Below are positions 55,917-64,000 of a stretch of 64,000 nt of DNA, one piece after another (position 1 is the first letter of the stretch; every line of letters begins with the position of its first letter). Source of the DNA: an uncultured Alistipes sp. (GTDB taxonomy: Bacteria > Bacteroidota > Bacteroidia > Bacteroidales > Rikenellaceae). The notes beneath the pieces were generated by a model. It saw nothing but the letters and a program-made list of their open reading frames with translations, did not search any database and was not told the origin of the DNA. Position numbers and translations under genes: made by a program. The stretch covers positions 124,001-188,000 of the forward strand of contig CAJTLJ010000002.1 in NCBI GenBank assembly GCA_910577475.1. The letters run 5' to 3'.

Positions 55917-56008
55917 ACCGCGGACGCCATGTCTTCGCACCGCACGGGAAGCCTTCGCGGGCGGCTCCGGTGCGAACGGACCGATTTGTCATAACATAAA
56001 GAACGAAA

Positions 56009-56794
56009 ATGGATACGTTACAAGCTATTTTACTCGGCATCGTGCAGGGTATTACGGAGTTTCTGCCCGTATCGAGCAGCGGGCACCTGCAAATCGCCAA
56101 GGAGCTGCTCGGCGTGGAGCTCTCGGACAACGTGACCTTCGATGTCACGCTGCATGCCGCCACCGTGCTGAGCACCATTGTGGTCATGTGGCGCGAGATC
56201 TGGAAGCTCCTCTCGGGGCTCTTCTCGCGCACTTTCAACGACGAGCAGGCCTATGTGCTCAAGATTCTTCTTTCGATGATCCCGGCCGGTGTGGTCGGCG
56301 TGCTCTTCGCCGACCGGATCGAGGCGCTCTTCGCCTCGCTGCCCTTCGTGGGATTCATGCTGCTGCTGACGGCGGCCCTGCTGACCTTCGCCTACCGGGC
56401 CAGGCCCCGCGAAAAGCGCGAAATCTCCTATCGTGACGCCTTCCTGATCGGCTGCGCCCAGGCGGTCGCCACCCTGCCCGGCCTCTCCCGTTCGGGTTCG
56501 ACCATCGCCACCGGTCTGTTGCTGGGCAACCGCAAGGAGGAGGTGGCCCATTTCTCGTTCCTGATGGTTATCCCGGTCATTCTGGGCAAGATGCTGCTGG
56601 ACATCCTCTCGGGCGATATGGCCGCCATGAGCGTGGGCGCCGTGCCGCTCGCGGCCGGATTCGTGTCGGCCTTCACGGTGGGTGCGCTGGCCTGCCGCTT
56701 CATGATCGACATCGTGAAACGGGGCAAACTCATCTGGTTCGCCTGGTATTGCGCAGCCGCCGGAATCATCTCCATTGTCGGATCGCTTCTCTAA
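56009..56794 (+). CDS. uppP: Undecaprenyl-diphosphatase UppP/BacA
   Basis: Dephosphorylates undecaprenyl diphosphate so the lipid carrier can be reused in wall synthesis; excess gives bacitracin resistance. The 261-residue membrane protein has the catalytic QGITEFLPVSSSGH motif (Gln13, Glu17, His26) and the second motif LPGLSRSGSTIATG (near residue 160), and ends in hydrophobic helices. Length is typical. It precedes truB by 8 bases. Confidence 0.96.
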   Translation: MDTLQAILLGIVQGITEFLPVSSSGHLQIAKELLGVELSDNVTFDVTLHAATVLSTIVVMWREIWKLLSGLFSRTFNDEQAYVLKILLSMIPAGVVGVLFADRIEALFASLPFVGFMLLLTAALLTFAYRARPREKREISYRDAFLIGCAQAVATLPGLSRSGSTIATGLLLGNRKEEVAHFSFLMVIPVILGKMLLDILSGDMAAMSVGAVPLAAGFVSAFTVGALACRFMIDIVKRGKLIWFAWYCAAAGIISIVGSLL

Positions 56795-56802
56795 TTCCGC
56801 TT

Positions 56803-57540
56803 ATGACCCGCTACAACCCCAACGACGTGCAGCCCTTCACCTTGCGCGGCATTCGCTTCGACGAAGGCTATATCGCCGTGATCGACAAGCCGCTGGAGTG
56901 GACCTCCACCGATGTGGTGCGAAAGATCAAATACGACCTCCGCAAGGTCGGCTATCCCAAAATCAAGGTGGGGCACGCCGGAACCCTCGATCCGCTCGCT
57001 ACGGGCATCCTGCTGGTCTGCATCGGCAAGGCGACCAAACTGGTCGACTCGCTCCAGTCCGAGGAGAAGGAGTACGAGGCCGAGCTGATGCTGGGCGCCA
57101 CGACGCCGAGTTTCGATCTGGAGCACCCCATCGACCGGACCTATCCCACCGAACACATCACCCGCGAAGCGGTCGTCGGGGCGTTGCAGTCGCTCTGCGG
57201 CGAACGGCTCCAGACTCCGCCGCTCTACTCGGCCAAGAAGGTGGAGGGGGTGCGGGCCTACGACATCGCCCGGGCCGGCGAGAGCGTGGAGCTCCGCCAG
57301 GCGCTGGTGAACATCTACGAGATCGAACTGCTCTCCTACGACATGCCGCGCGTCCGCATCCGTGTCCGGTGCAGCAAGGGAACCTACATCCGTTCGCTGG
57401 CCCGCGAGGTGGGCGAGGCGCTCGGGAGCGGAGCGCATCTGACGGCCTTGAGGCGGACCCGCAGCGGCGGCTTTACCCTCCGCCAGGCCCACGAACTGGA
57501 CGATTTTCTGAAAAAACTCGCCGAGAGCGAAACAAAATAG
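56803..57540 (+). CDS. truB: tRNA pseudouridine-55 synthase
   Basis: Makes pseudouridine 55 in the T-loop of tRNAs. The 245-residue protein has the catalytic Asp63 in GHAGTLDPLATG, the opening IDKPLEWTSTDVVRKIK, TPPLYSAKKVEGVRAYDIAR and CSKGTYIRSLARE motifs. It is shorter than E. coli TruB (314) because the C-terminal PUA domain is missing, as in many Bacteroidetes. ATG at 56803 is chosen; an upstream frame overlaps uppP. Confidence 0.95.
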   Translation: MTRYNPNDVQPFTLRGIRFDEGYIAVIDKPLEWTSTDVVRKIKYDLRKVGYPKIKVGHAGTLDPLATGILLVCIGKATKLVDSLQSEEKEYEAELMLGATTPSFDLEHPIDRTYPTEHITREAVVGALQSLCGERLQTPPLYSAKKVEGVRAYDIARAGESVELRQALVNIYEIELLSYDMPRVRIRVRCSKGTYIRSLAREVGEALGSGAHLTALRRTRSGGFTLRQAHELDDFLKKLAESETK

Positions 57541-57604
57541 CCGTTTTTACGTATAATCATTAATTGCACATTGCGCAAAAACGGAAAATACATCAACTTA
57601 CGTC

Positions 57605-58654
57605 ATGAAACTGTCTCAATACGGATATGAATTTTCGCCCGAGATGCTGGCGAAATACCCCGCGACGAATCGCGACGAATCGCGACTGCTGGTGCTGAAC
57701 CGCTCGACGGGCAAGATCGAACACCGCATTTTCAAGGACATCATCGAATATTTCGACGAAAAGGACCTCTTTCTGTTCAACGATACCAAGGTATTTCCCG
57801 CCCGTCTGTACGGCAACAAGGAGAAGACCGGGGCCGAGATCGAGATCTTTCTGTTGCGCGAGCTGAACCGCGAACTGCGTCTGTGGGACGTGCTGGTCGA
57901 TCCGGCGCGGAAGATCCGTATCGGCAACAAACTCTATTTCGGCGACGACGATCTGCTGGTGGCCGAGGTGATCGACAACACCACCTCGCGCGGCCGCACG
58001 CTGCGTTTCCTCTTCGACGGCTCCTACGAGGAGTTCAAGGAGGCCCTTTTCAAGTTGGGCGAGACGCCGCTCCCGCGCTGGGTCCGCCAGCAGGTGGAGC
58101 CCGAGGATGCCGAGCGCTACCAGACGATTTTCGCCCGGCACGAAGGCGCCGTGGCGGCGCCGACGGCCGGCATGCACTTCTCGAAACATCTGCTCAAGCG
58201 TATGGAGATCAAGGGGATAGACCGGGCCTTCGTGACCCTGCACGTCGGTCTGGGCAACTTCCGCACGGTGGATGTCGAGGATCTGTCGAAGCACAAGATG
58301 GACTCCGAGCAGTTCTTCGTCACGCCCGAGGCGGCCGATGCGGTCAACGGGACCAAGCGCGCCGGCCGCAAGGTCGTGGCTATTGGCACGACCGTCATGC
58401 GCACCGTCGAGACGGCTGTCTCGACCAACGGCATGATCAACCCGCAGGAGGGGTGGACCAACAAGTTCATCTTCTCGCCCTACGACTTCACGGTGGCCGA
58501 CGCCATGGTGTCGAATTTCCACCTGCCTTACTCCACGCAGCTGATGATGGTGGCGGCTTTCGGCGGTTACGAAGCGGTGATGACGGCCTACAAGGCAGCC
58601 CGGGAGGAGGGGTATCGGTTCGGTACTTACGGCGATGCCATGCTCATTCTTTAG
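57605..58654 (+). CDS. queA: S-adenosylmethionine:tRNA ribosyltransferase-isomerase
   Basis: Makes epoxyqueuosine at position 34 of tRNAs reading NAY codons. The 349-residue protein has the conserved stretch FLFNDTKVFPARLYGNK, the central APTAGMHFSKHLL, TLHVGLGNFRTV and the terminal LPYSTQLMMVAAFGGYEAVMTAYKAA. It follows truB by 64 bases. No preQ1 riboswitch is visible upstream, and other queuosine genes are not in this window. Confidence 0.95.
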   Translation: MKLSQYGYEFSPEMLAKYPATNRDESRLLVLNRSTGKIEHRIFKDIIEYFDEKDLFLFNDTKVFPARLYGNKEKTGAEIEIFLLRELNRELRLWDVLVDPARKIRIGNKLYFGDDDLLVAEVIDNTTSRGRTLRFLFDGSYEEFKEALFKLGETPLPRWVRQQVEPEDAERYQTIFARHEGAVAAPTAGMHFSKHLLKRMEIKGIDRAFVTLHVGLGNFRTVDVEDLSKHKMDSEQFFVTPEAADAVNGTKRAGRKVVAIGTTVMRTVETAVSTNGMINPQEGWTNKFIFSPYDFTVADAMVSNFHLPYSTQLMMVAAFGGYEAVMTAYKAAREEGYRFGTYGDAMLIL

Positions 58655-58664
58655 AAATTTTTCG

Positions 58665-58672
58665 TATCTTTG
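58665..58672 (+). promoter_or_regulatory. -7 promoter box for the glycogen-synthase-like gene
   Basis: TATCTTTG is an exact TAnnTTTG box 11 bases after the queA stop, so the following two genes form their own unit. The start would be near 58679. Confidence 0.55.
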
Positions 58673-58697
58673 CGTTTAAGTAAAAACACCATTCGAA

Positions 58698-59501
58698 ATG
58701 GCAAACAAGATTCTGTACGTGTGTCAGGAGATCACGCCATATCTGCCCGAGGGCGAAGAGGCGTCGTTGTGCCGGTCGCTGTGCCAGGCCATGCAGGAGC
58801 GCGGTAACGAGATCCGCACCTTCATGCCCCGCTACGGCTGCATCAACGAGCGGCGTCATCAGTTGCACGAGGTGATCCGTCTGTCGGGCATGAACCTGAT
58901 TATCGACGACAACGATCACCAGCTCATCATCAAGGTGGCCTCCATCCCCTCGGCCCGCATACAGATATATTTCATAGACAACGACGACTACTTCTCGCGC
59001 AAGGCGGTGCTGCACGATGCCGACGGGAGCGAGTTCGCCGACAACGACGAACGGGCCATTTTCTTCGCCCGCGGCGTGCTCGAGACGGTCAAGAAGCTGC
59101 GCTGGACGCCGACCGTCGTCCACTGCCACGGATGGTTCTCGAGTGTCGTGCCGCTCTATCTGAAGCAGGTTTTCGCCGACGATCCCATTTTCCGCGACGT
59201 GAAGGTGGTCGTGTCGCTCTACGACGACGCTTTCAGCCGGCCGCTGGATGCCGCTTTCGGCAAAAAGATCGCTTCGGAAGGGGTGAAGGATGAAAATATC
59301 GGGATTCTCGACGGGGCGTCATACGAAAACCTGTTCCGGTTCGTTATGACATATGTCGACGGAATCGTCATCGCCTCGCACGGGGTGGGCGACGCAGTGA
59401 GAAAGCTGGCCGCCGAGAGCGGAAAGCCCGTTCTGGAGGATGGAGATCCGACGGCACCGGAGTTTTTCGACAATTACAACCGATTCTATGAAGCACTCTG
59501 A
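58698..59501 (+). CDS. Glycogen-synthase-like N-terminal domain protein
   Basis: A 267-residue protein resembling only the N-terminal Rossmann half of GT5 glycogen/starch synthases (KILYVCQEITPYLP, EIRTFMPRYGCINERR, VVHCHGWFSS). The ADP-glucose motif KTGGL, expected around residues 18-22, is replaced by GEEAS, and the C-terminal nucleotide-binding domain is absent. It is therefore unlikely to be an active synthase on its own. It overlaps the next gene, a DUF4270 lipoprotein, by 14 bases, which implies coupled translation. The pairing is, as far as I know, conserved in Bacteroidetes; the role is unknown. Confidence 0.82.
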   Translation: MANKILYVCQEITPYLPEGEEASLCRSLCQAMQERGNEIRTFMPRYGCINERRHQLHEVIRLSGMNLIIDDNDHQLIIKVASIPSARIQIYFIDNDDYFSRKAVLHDADGSEFADNDERAIFFARGVLETVKKLRWTPTVVHCHGWFSSVVPLYLKQVFADDPIFRDVKVVVSLYDDAFSRPLDAAFGKKIASEGVKDENIGILDGASYENLFRFVMTYVDGIVIASHGVGDAVRKLAAESGKPVLEDGDPTAPEFFDNYNRFYEAL

Positions 59502-61119
59502 TATTTTGGGACGTATCGTCCGTTCGCTCGGCCTGGCAGGCGTTCTTTTCGCCCTGACCTTCTCGGGCTGTACGGAGGTGGACGATACGCTCGGTGCGGG
59601 ATTCGCACCCGACAACCAGCGGATGAAGACCGGACGGCGCACCCTGAAGCCCTGCTTCAAGACCTCGCTGTTCCGCACCGAGGGCATTCGCACCTCGAAC
59701 ATCCGCGTCGGTCTGATGGGATCGACCCTCAGCGACACGTTCGGTCTGCGCACGGCCGGATTCTATACGCAATACACCTGGGGCGAGTGCCCCGACGAGG
59801 AGAAGGGTTTCGGCTATCGGCCCGTCTTCGACTCGATCCTGCTGGGTTTATCCGTGACGGGTTTCGGCGGCGACACGACGGCGGTCAACACCTTCGAGGT
59901 CTATGAGGTGATCGACGACGCCTTTCTGAAGGAGCATGCCGACACCGTTTTCTACGGCAATTTCGACATGAAGCCCTATCTGTCGGCCGAACCGATCTTC
60001 ACCTTCGAGTTTCCCGACCAGAAAAAGGGTGTCTATACCACCTCGACGGCCGTCAGGCTGCATCCGACGGCCGGGGCCGGCCGCGATTTCATCGAGAGGC
60101 TGATGCTTCAGAAGGGCCCCTATGCGGGGAACGTGATGACGGGCTTCACCGACACGGAGGATTGGATCTCCCGTTTCAAGGGAATCTACGTGATGCCGGC
60201 GCAGAAGGCCGCCTCGAAGCAGAGCGGCATCTATCAGCTGGACCTCACCCAGTCGGGCATGGTGCTCTTCGGGCGCAACCGCGTGGAGGAGGACCCGACG
60301 CTGATTCGCGACACGACCACCTCGCTCTACTATTTCTATGACGAATATACCGCCGGCGGCAAGGTGTCGATCAACACCTTCGAGCGCGACTATTCCCAGT
60401 CGCTGCTGGCCGGTCTGAAGTTTGACGAAGAGGACGAGGAGCGCAGCGAGACGACTCTCTGCCATGTGGAGGGCATGGCCGGCGTGGTGACCGAGATCGA
60501 GATCACGAAGTCGTTCTTCGAGCAGATCGAGCGGATTCTGGAGGATGCCAATGCTGAGCAGGCTGCCGCAGGGCTGGACACCCGCTTCGACTGGCGGTCG
60601 CTGGCGGTGAACCAGGCCACGCTGACGATCTACGACCAGGAGATGGCCTACGAGTGGGCGACCGACCCGAACGGAGACGAATACGTGCTGCCCGACTGGG
60701 ATTTCACCCCGTCGGTCGGGATGATCGACCGCATGGACACCTATCTGCCGAGGCTGGGCATCTACACCTCCTACAAGGATCTGAAGGCGATTCCCGACTA
60801 TGCCTATGCCTACGAGGCCTCCTACGGAACCGTGCTGGCTTACGGCGGATACATGAACCGCAGCCGCGGCTGCTATACGATGGATATCTCCATGTACGTG
60901 CAGGAGTTGTGGAACAAGTACAGGGAGCTCAGGGAGCTCTCGCCCGGAGCCGGGACCGATGAGCTGGTCGGGGAGCTCGGCGCGGAGGCCCGCACGATCT
61001 ATCTGGCTCCCGAGGCGTACGGCGTGAACGATTTCCGCGTCATGTCGGGGCAAGGCATGGAGGGCGGCGGCAACAAGGCGCCCATGAAGTTGGACCTTAC
61101 CTATACGTTGATTAAGTAG
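59488..61119 (+). CDS. DUF4270 family lipoprotein
   Basis: A 543-residue protein with a lipoprotein signal (residues 1-26, LFALTFSGC with Cys as lipidation site) followed by a beta-rich body. The opening after the Cys, TEVDDTLGAGFAPDNQRMK, matches DUF4270, a Bacteroidetes family of outer-membrane or periplasmic lipoproteins without known function. It is translated from a start inside the preceding gene. A hairpin terminator follows at 61131-61154. Composition is normal for this genome. Confidence 0.85.
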   Translation: MKHSDILGRIVRSLGLAGVLFALTFSGCTEVDDTLGAGFAPDNQRMKTGRRTLKPCFKTSLFRTEGIRTSNIRVGLMGSTLSDTFGLRTAGFYTQYTWGECPDEEKGFGYRPVFDSILLGLSVTGFGGDTTAVNTFEVYEVIDDAFLKEHADTVFYGNFDMKPYLSAEPIFTFEFPDQKKGVYTTSTAVRLHPTAGAGRDFIERLMLQKGPYAGNVMTGFTDTEDWISRFKGIYVMPAQKAASKQSGIYQLDLTQSGMVLFGRNRVEEDPTLIRDTTTSLYYFYDEYTAGGKVSINTFERDYSQSLLAGLKFDEEDEERSETTLCHVEGMAGVVTEIEITKSFFEQIERILEDANAEQAAAGLDTRFDWRSLAVNQATLTIYDQEMAYEWATDPNGDEYVLPDWDFTPSVGMIDRMDTYLPRLGIYTSYKDLKAIPDYAYAYEASYGTVLAYGGYMNRSRGCYTMDISMYVQELWNKYRELRELSPGAGTDELVGELGAEARTIYLAPEAYGVNDFRVMSGQGMEGGGNKAPMKLDLTYTLIK

Positions 61120-61130
61120 CAAACCGGGTT

Positions 61131-61154
61131 ACCTAAGTGAAGAGCTTAGGTTTT
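61131..61154 (+). terminator. Intrinsic terminator after the DUF4270 gene
   Basis: ACCTAAG (61131-61137) pairs with CTTAGGT (61145-61151) around TGAAGAG, followed by TTTTCT. Confidence 0.7.
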
Positions 61155-61185
61155 CTCGTGTTAAGAGCGATAAGAAGAGTTTGGA

Positions 61186-63486
61186 ATGAAAGAGAATTTA
61201 GTAATTGTCGAGTCGCCGGCGAAGGCGAAGACCATCGAGAAGTTTCTGGGTGACGATTTCATGGTACGATCCAGTTTCGGACACATCCGCGACCTCTCGA
61301 AGAAGGATCTCGGTATTCATATCGACCGGAATTTCACCCCTCTTTACGAGATTCCCGCCGACAAGAAGAAGCTGGTCGACGAACTGACCAAACTGGCCAA
61401 GTCGAAGACCGTCTGGCTGGCATCCGATGAAGACCGCGAAGGAGAGGCCATCGCATGGCACCTGACCGAAGTGTTGGGTCTCCCGGTCGACAAGACGAAA
61501 CGCATCGTCTTCCACGAAATTACGAAGCGGGCCATTCTGGAGGCCATCGAGAAGCCCCGCACGGTGGACATGAATCTGGTGAACGCCCAGCAGGCGCGCC
61601 GCATTCTGGACCGCCTGGTGGGTTTCGAACTCTCGCCCGTCCTCTGGAAGAAGGTGCGCCCGTCGCTCTCGGCGGGCCGCGTGCAGAGCGTGGCCGTGCG
61701 GCTGCTGGTGGAGCGCGAGCGCGAGATCATCGCTTTCCGCACGACGCCCTATTTCCGCGTCGTGGCCCAGTTCCACCCCGTCGATGACGAAAAGGCGATC
61801 TTCAAGGCCGAACTTTCGAACCGCTTCGAAACCCGCGAACAGGCCGAGCAGTTCCTCCAGCGCTGCGTGGGGGCGGAGTTCTCGGTCGTGAAGTCGGAGG
61901 AGAAGCCCGCGCAGCGATTCCCCGCTGCCCCCTTCACCACCTCGACCTTGCAGCAGGAGGCCGGCCGCAAGCTGGGCATGTCCGTTTCGCAGATCATGTC
62001 GGTGGCCCAGCATCTCTACGAGCAGGGTCTGATTACCTACATGCGTACCGACTCGGTGAACCTCTCGCAGCAGGCGCTGGTGCAGTGCAAGGAGGAGATC
62101 ACCAAGCTCTTCGGTGAGAAATATTCGGCCTGGAGAACCTACAAGACGAAGACCAAGGGGGCTCAGGAGGCCCACGAGGCGATTCGTCCCTCGTATATCG
62201 AACGGCATACCATCGAGGGTACCTCGGCAGAGAAACGGCTCTACGATCTGATCTGGAAGCGGACGGTCGCTTCGCAGATGGTGGCGGCCGAACTGGACCG
62301 CACGACCGTGGTGATCGAGGATGACAAACATACGGCCCAGTTCACCGCGACGGGCGAGGTGATCCGCTTCGACGGATTCCTGCGGCTGGATACGTCCGAC
62401 GGCGGCGACGACGAGACATCGGCCGAGACGACCGAGGGGCTGCTGCCCAAGATGAAGGCGGGCGACCGCGTGGAGTCCGACCAGATCACCGCTACGGAGC
62501 GCTTCACGCAGGCCCCGGCCCGCTATAACGAGGCTTCGCTCGTCAAGCGTCTCGAGGAGCTGGGTATCGGCCGCCCGTCGACCTATGCGCCGACCATTAC
62601 GACCATCATCAACCGCGGCTACGTGGTGAAGCAGAACAAGGAGGGGCAGAAGCGCCCGTACGTCCAGCTGACCCTCGGTGCCTCGGGAAAAATTACGGCG
62701 AAAAACCTCTCCGAGAACTGGGGCAAGGAGAAGAACCGTCTGCAACCCACCGACATCGGCATGATGGTAAACGACTACCTGGAGTTGCAGTTCGGCCCCA
62801 TTCTGGACTATAATTTCACGGCCAGCGTCGAGAAGGAGTTCGACCGCATCGCGGAAGGCGAGATCACCTGGCCCGCCATGATCGAAAATTTCTACGGACC
62901 GTTTCACAAGATGGTCGATTCGGCGATCGAGACGCAGAACGCCAAGGTGATGCAGATCCGCATCCTGGGTGCCGATCCCAAGAGCGGCCGGACGGTGAAG
63001 GCCCGCATCGGCCGCTACGGACCGATGGTCGAGATCGAGGCTCCGGAGGGGGAGAAGCCCCGCTACGCCTCGTTGAAGAAGGGTCAGCTGATCGAGTCGA
63101 TCACGCTGGAGGAGGCGCTCGAACTCTTCGCGCTGCCCCGCACCGTGGGTGAATTCGAGGGCGAGGAGATGGTGATCGGCATCGGCCGCTACGGCGCCTA
63201 TGTCCGCCACGGCAAGTCGTTCGCATCGCTCGACCGGTCGGACGATCCCTATACGATCACCGCCGAACGGGCGCAGGAGCTCGTCGTCCGGCAGCGCGAG
63301 CGGGCCGCGGCGGCCCAAACGCCGCTCAAGAGCTTCGAAGCCGATCCCGACATGCTGGTAAAGAACGGCCGCTACGGTCCCTACATCGCCTACAAGGGGA
63401 AGAATTACCGGTTGCCGAAGGGCAAAACTCCCGAGGAGTTGACGCTGGAGGAGTGTCTGGAGATCGTCGCCAAGTCGAAAAAGTAA
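61186..63486 (+). CDS. topA: DNA topoisomerase I
   Basis: A type IA topoisomerase relaxing negative supercoils. The 766-residue protein has an N-terminal TOPRIM domain (VIVESPAKAKTIEKFLG at residues 5-21; DEDREGEAI), the active-site Tyr285 in YMRTDSVNLS, SAGRVQSVAVRLLVERE and the gate domains up to about residue 590. The C-terminus carries three GRYGP-type repeats (topoisomerase C-terminal domain) instead of Cys4 zinc ribbons, plus an acidic insertion near residue 405 (SDGGDDETSAETTE). A terminator separates it from the gene upstream. Confidence 0.97.
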   Translation: MKENLVIVESPAKAKTIEKFLGDDFMVRSSFGHIRDLSKKDLGIHIDRNFTPLYEIPADKKKLVDELTKLAKSKTVWLASDEDREGEAIAWHLTEVLGLPVDKTKRIVFHEITKRAILEAIEKPRTVDMNLVNAQQARRILDRLVGFELSPVLWKKVRPSLSAGRVQSVAVRLLVEREREIIAFRTTPYFRVVAQFHPVDDEKAIFKAELSNRFETREQAEQFLQRCVGAEFSVVKSEEKPAQRFPAAPFTTSTLQQEAGRKLGMSVSQIMSVAQHLYEQGLITYMRTDSVNLSQQALVQCKEEITKLFGEKYSAWRTYKTKTKGAQEAHEAIRPSYIERHTIEGTSAEKRLYDLIWKRTVASQMVAAELDRTTVVIEDDKHTAQFTATGEVIRFDGFLRLDTSDGGDDETSAETTEGLLPKMKAGDRVESDQITATERFTQAPARYNEASLVKRLEELGIGRPSTYAPTITTIINRGYVVKQNKEGQKRPYVQLTLGASGKITAKNLSENWGKEKNRLQPTDIGMMVNDYLELQFGPILDYNFTASVEKEFDRIAEGEITWPAMIENFYGPFHKMVDSAIETQNAKVMQIRILGADPKSGRTVKARIGRYGPMVEIEAPEGEKPRYASLKKGQLIESITLEEALELFALPRTVGEFEGEEMVIGIGRYGAYVRHGKSFASLDRSDDPYTITAERAQELVVRQRERAAAAQTPLKSFEADPDMLVKNGRYGPYIAYKGKNYRLPKGKTPEELTLEECLEIVAKSKK

Positions 63487-63519
63487 CACACATCCATAAC
63501 CTTAAAACCCAAAAGACCC

Positions 63520-64000
63520 ATGAAAGAAACTTTGCTTTCGCTCGCCCTGCTGCTGGGAACCCTCGTTCCGGCAGCGGCTCAGGAGGAGAAGCCCGCTGCG
63601 CCGGGGTACCAGTTCACCGACACGAAGGTGATTCCCACGACCCCCGTCAAGGACCAGCACCGCAGCGGCACCTGCTGGTGTTTCTCGACCCATTCGTTCC
63701 TCGAGAGCGAGATCCTGAAGGCCGGCGGCGAGCCGATGCACCTCTCCGAGATGTGGGTGGTGCGCAACTGCCTGCGTGAGAAGGCGATCAAATATGTCCG
63801 CATGCACGGTGAGATCAATTTCGCCGAGGGCGGAGCTGCGCATGACGTGATCCACAGCATCAGCCGCTACGGCATCGTGCCGCAGGAGGCCTATCCCGGC
63901 TTCAACTACGGCACCGAGAAGCCCGACTTCCACGAGTTGTCCCTCGTGTTGCGCAGCTATCTCGACGCTGTGCTGAAGGCCAACAAGCAGAGCGGCAAGG
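63520..64000 (+). CDS. C1B cysteine aminopeptidase (PepC/bleomycin hydrolase type), cut by the right edge
   Basis: The first 160 residues of an exported cysteine peptidase. A signal peptide (1-21, LVPAAAQ) is followed by TPVKDQHRSGTCWCFSTHSFLESE, the papain-type block with the catalytic Cys (Q-x6-CW). The EMWVVRNCLREKA and GGAAHDVIHSISRYGIVPQEAYPG segments fit C1B aminopeptidases (PepC, bleomycin hydrolase). A signal peptide is unusual for cytosolic PepC, but secreted C1B forms are common in Bacteroidetes. The His and Asn of the triad lie beyond the window. Confidence 0.88.
   Translation, partial: MKETLLSLALLLGTLVPAAAQEEKPAAPGYQFTDTKVIPTTPVKDQHRSGTCWCFSTHSFLESEILKAGGEPMHLSEMWVVRNCLREKAIKYVRMHGEINFAEGGAAHDVIHSISRYGIVPQEAYPGFNYGTEKPDFHELSLVLRSYLDAVLKANKQSGK

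Noticed and set aside
58698..59501. Annotation as a functional glycogen synthase
   Set aside because: KTGGL and the entire C-terminal nucleotide-binding domain are missing.
61198..63489. 763-codon minus-strand open frame opposite topA
   Set aside because: Same cause: it is the complement of a highly conserved topoisomerase gene and shows no domain.
1..64000. tRNA, rRNA, insertion sequences, integrases and toxin-antitoxin or defence genes
   Set aside because: I looked for them and saw none. No transposase, recombinase or recognised defence domain occurs among the credible genes.

Overview
This is chromosomal DNA from a high-GC member of the Bacteroidetes, most likely Alistipes or a close relative in the Rikenellaceae. 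The main reasons are: promoters follow the Bacteroidetes plan (a -7 box TAnnTTTG, often with TTTG about 18-20 bases upstream) and starts lack Shine-Dalgarno sequences; the gene content includes a futalosine-type menaquinone gene, S46 dipeptidyl peptidase, GH95 fucosidase, glycine-lipid-type acyltransferases, DUF4270 and DUF3098; and codon use is strongly G/C-ending. The genus is an inference. Almost everything is core housekeeping. I found no rRNA, tRNA, insertion sequence, CRISPR array or recognisable transcription factor gene.

Layout. 1-1426: a leftward cassette of three ORFs of unknown, possibly phage-structural type, running off the left edge. 1.8-3.6 kb: mqnA and a CorA transporter. 3.6-5.7 kb: a gene-poor stretch with dispersed repeats, two probable structured RNAs (about 4367-4648 and 4706-4940) and one orphan gene. 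5.8-8.9 kb: metG-ilvE. 15.3-8.9 kb (leftward): pheS, a TPR protein, an EnvC-like protein, ybeY and mnmG. 15.5-17.8 kb: a patatin fused to an outer-membrane barrel. 18-20 kb: an LtaS-type sulfatase between two repeat clusters. 20.9-22 kb: rplY-pth. 33.5-22.1 kb (leftward): a partial division/cell-wall cluster (rsmH, ftsL, ftsI-type PBP, murE, mraY, murD, ftsW) ending in an S4-domain gene, then an ABC-F gene. 33.5-37.9 kb: two lipid acyltransferases and a GH95 fucosidase. 38-41 kb: sppA and mrp, divergent. 41.1-41.5 kb: an AT-rich, DnaA-box-rich gap that is a good replication-origin candidate. 41.5-48.6 kb: nadA, S46 peptidase, AlkD-like protein, SDR and a NatAB-type exporter. 52.2-48.7 kb (leftward): polyprenyl synthase, FHS-family permease and galE. 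52.3-64 kb: YfhO-like protein, ftsX, DUF3098, uppP, truB, queA, a glycogen-synthase-like N-domain, a DUF4270 lipoprotein, topA and the start of a C1B peptidase.

How it fits together. Much of the window serves the envelope: lipid-II synthesis (murD, murE, mraY, uppP, a long-chain polyprenyl synthase), septation (ftsL, ftsI, ftsW, ftsX, EnvC-like), lipids (glsA/glsB-like) and export quality control (sppA). The rest is translation and tRNA maturation (metG, pheS, mnmG, truB, queA, pth, rplY, rsmH, ybeY).

The most notable observations are non-coding. The candidate oriC at 41.1-41.47 kb coincides with an apparent change in gene orientation and base skew. Two parS-like 16-mers, exact reverse complements of each other, lie at 8.36 and 8.92 kb. 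The sppA and NatA promoters share an identical palindrome at identical spacing. Two terminator-bounded structured RNAs remain unidentified, one with mutually exclusive long-range pairings.
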